Assembly: GCA_964453155.1 (NCBI GenBank)
Contig: CAYVQU010000152.1
Coordinates: 1 to 13,315 of the forward strand
Origin: CAYVQU01 sp964453155
Lineage (GTDB): Bacteria > Chloroflexota > Anaerolineae > Anaerolineales > UBA11858
Direction: 5' to 3'
Length of the DNA: 13,315 nt
Shown here: piece by piece, positions 13,234 through 13,315 of the stretch
How the letters are laid out: each line of letters begins with the position of its first letter
Numbering within the stretch: position 1 is the first letter of the stretch
Position numbers and translations under genes: made by a program
Notes under the pieces: model-generated
Database searches by the model: none
Told to the model about the DNA's origin: nothing
What the model saw: only the letters and a program-made list of their open reading frames with translations

Positions 13234-13258
13234 GACCCTTCGACGGGCTCAGGATGAA
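13234..13258. repeat. CCCTTCGACGGGCTCAGG-type dispersed element
   Basis: A single short copy of the TTCGAcgGGCTCAGG element, related to the sequences at 7249-7267 and 7314-7393. It lies upstream of ygiQ in the terminal 120 bp, where no gene is visible before the window ends. Confidence 0.5.
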
Positions 13259-13315
13259 AGCACAGGGCAAACGCATCTTAGGTCTAGACAAGTGAGTTGA
13301 AGCTCGAGATGATTT

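Overview
The window looks like chromosomal DNA from a free-living, probably anaerobic bacterium, most likely a Chloroflexota (Anaerolineae-like) genome assembled from a metagenome. This is an inference. It rests on Pro/Thr-rich 'TPTPT' linkers in a membrane protein, promoters that sit almost on the start codon with no Shine-Dalgarno sequence, several families of short low-complexity repeats in and between genes, and a 10-N scaffold gap at 7807-7816. No rRNA, tRNA, CRISPR array or transposase gene is visible.

Layout. Positions 1-500 hold the start of a DUF1801-like gene running off the left edge (-) and a decayed C-terminal fragment of an FAD-dependent oxidoreductase (-). Positions 571-1776 hold a two-gene (+) unit: a class I SAM methyltransferase and a divergent PlsY-like membrane protein. 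It ends at a strong bidirectional hairpin (1781-1809) shared with a convergent gene. That gene (1821-3635, -) encodes a TPR / transmembrane / HExxH metalloprotease-like protein.

Positions 3865-11073 (-) are the core of the window: a complete set of [NiFe]-hydrogenase maturation genes in the order hypA-hypB-hypF-hypC-hypD-(lipoprotein)-hypE. HypF makes the thiocarbamate on the C-terminal Cys of HypE, and HypE dehydrates it to thiocyanate. HypC and HypD assemble the Fe(CN)2CO unit, and HypA and HypB insert nickel. An unrecognised lipoprotein with a His/Cys cluster near its C terminus overlaps the end of hypD and precedes hypE. It is the most interesting gene here, because it has no place in the known maturation pathway yet is translationally linked to it. 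No hydrogenase structural genes or maturation endopeptidase are in the window.

Positions 11411-13195 (-) encode a YgiQ-type radical SAM protein. The gaps at 7125-7497, 10649-10722 and 11074-11410 and the right edge carry dispersed repeats: hairpins of a TTCGATACG...CTCAGGATG type, a 92/93-bp tandem repeat, and pyrimidine-rich tracts. Some of these repeats lie inside hypF in frame and add low-complexity peptides at domain linkers. This suggests small repeats that spread through the genome and are tolerated at permissive sites.
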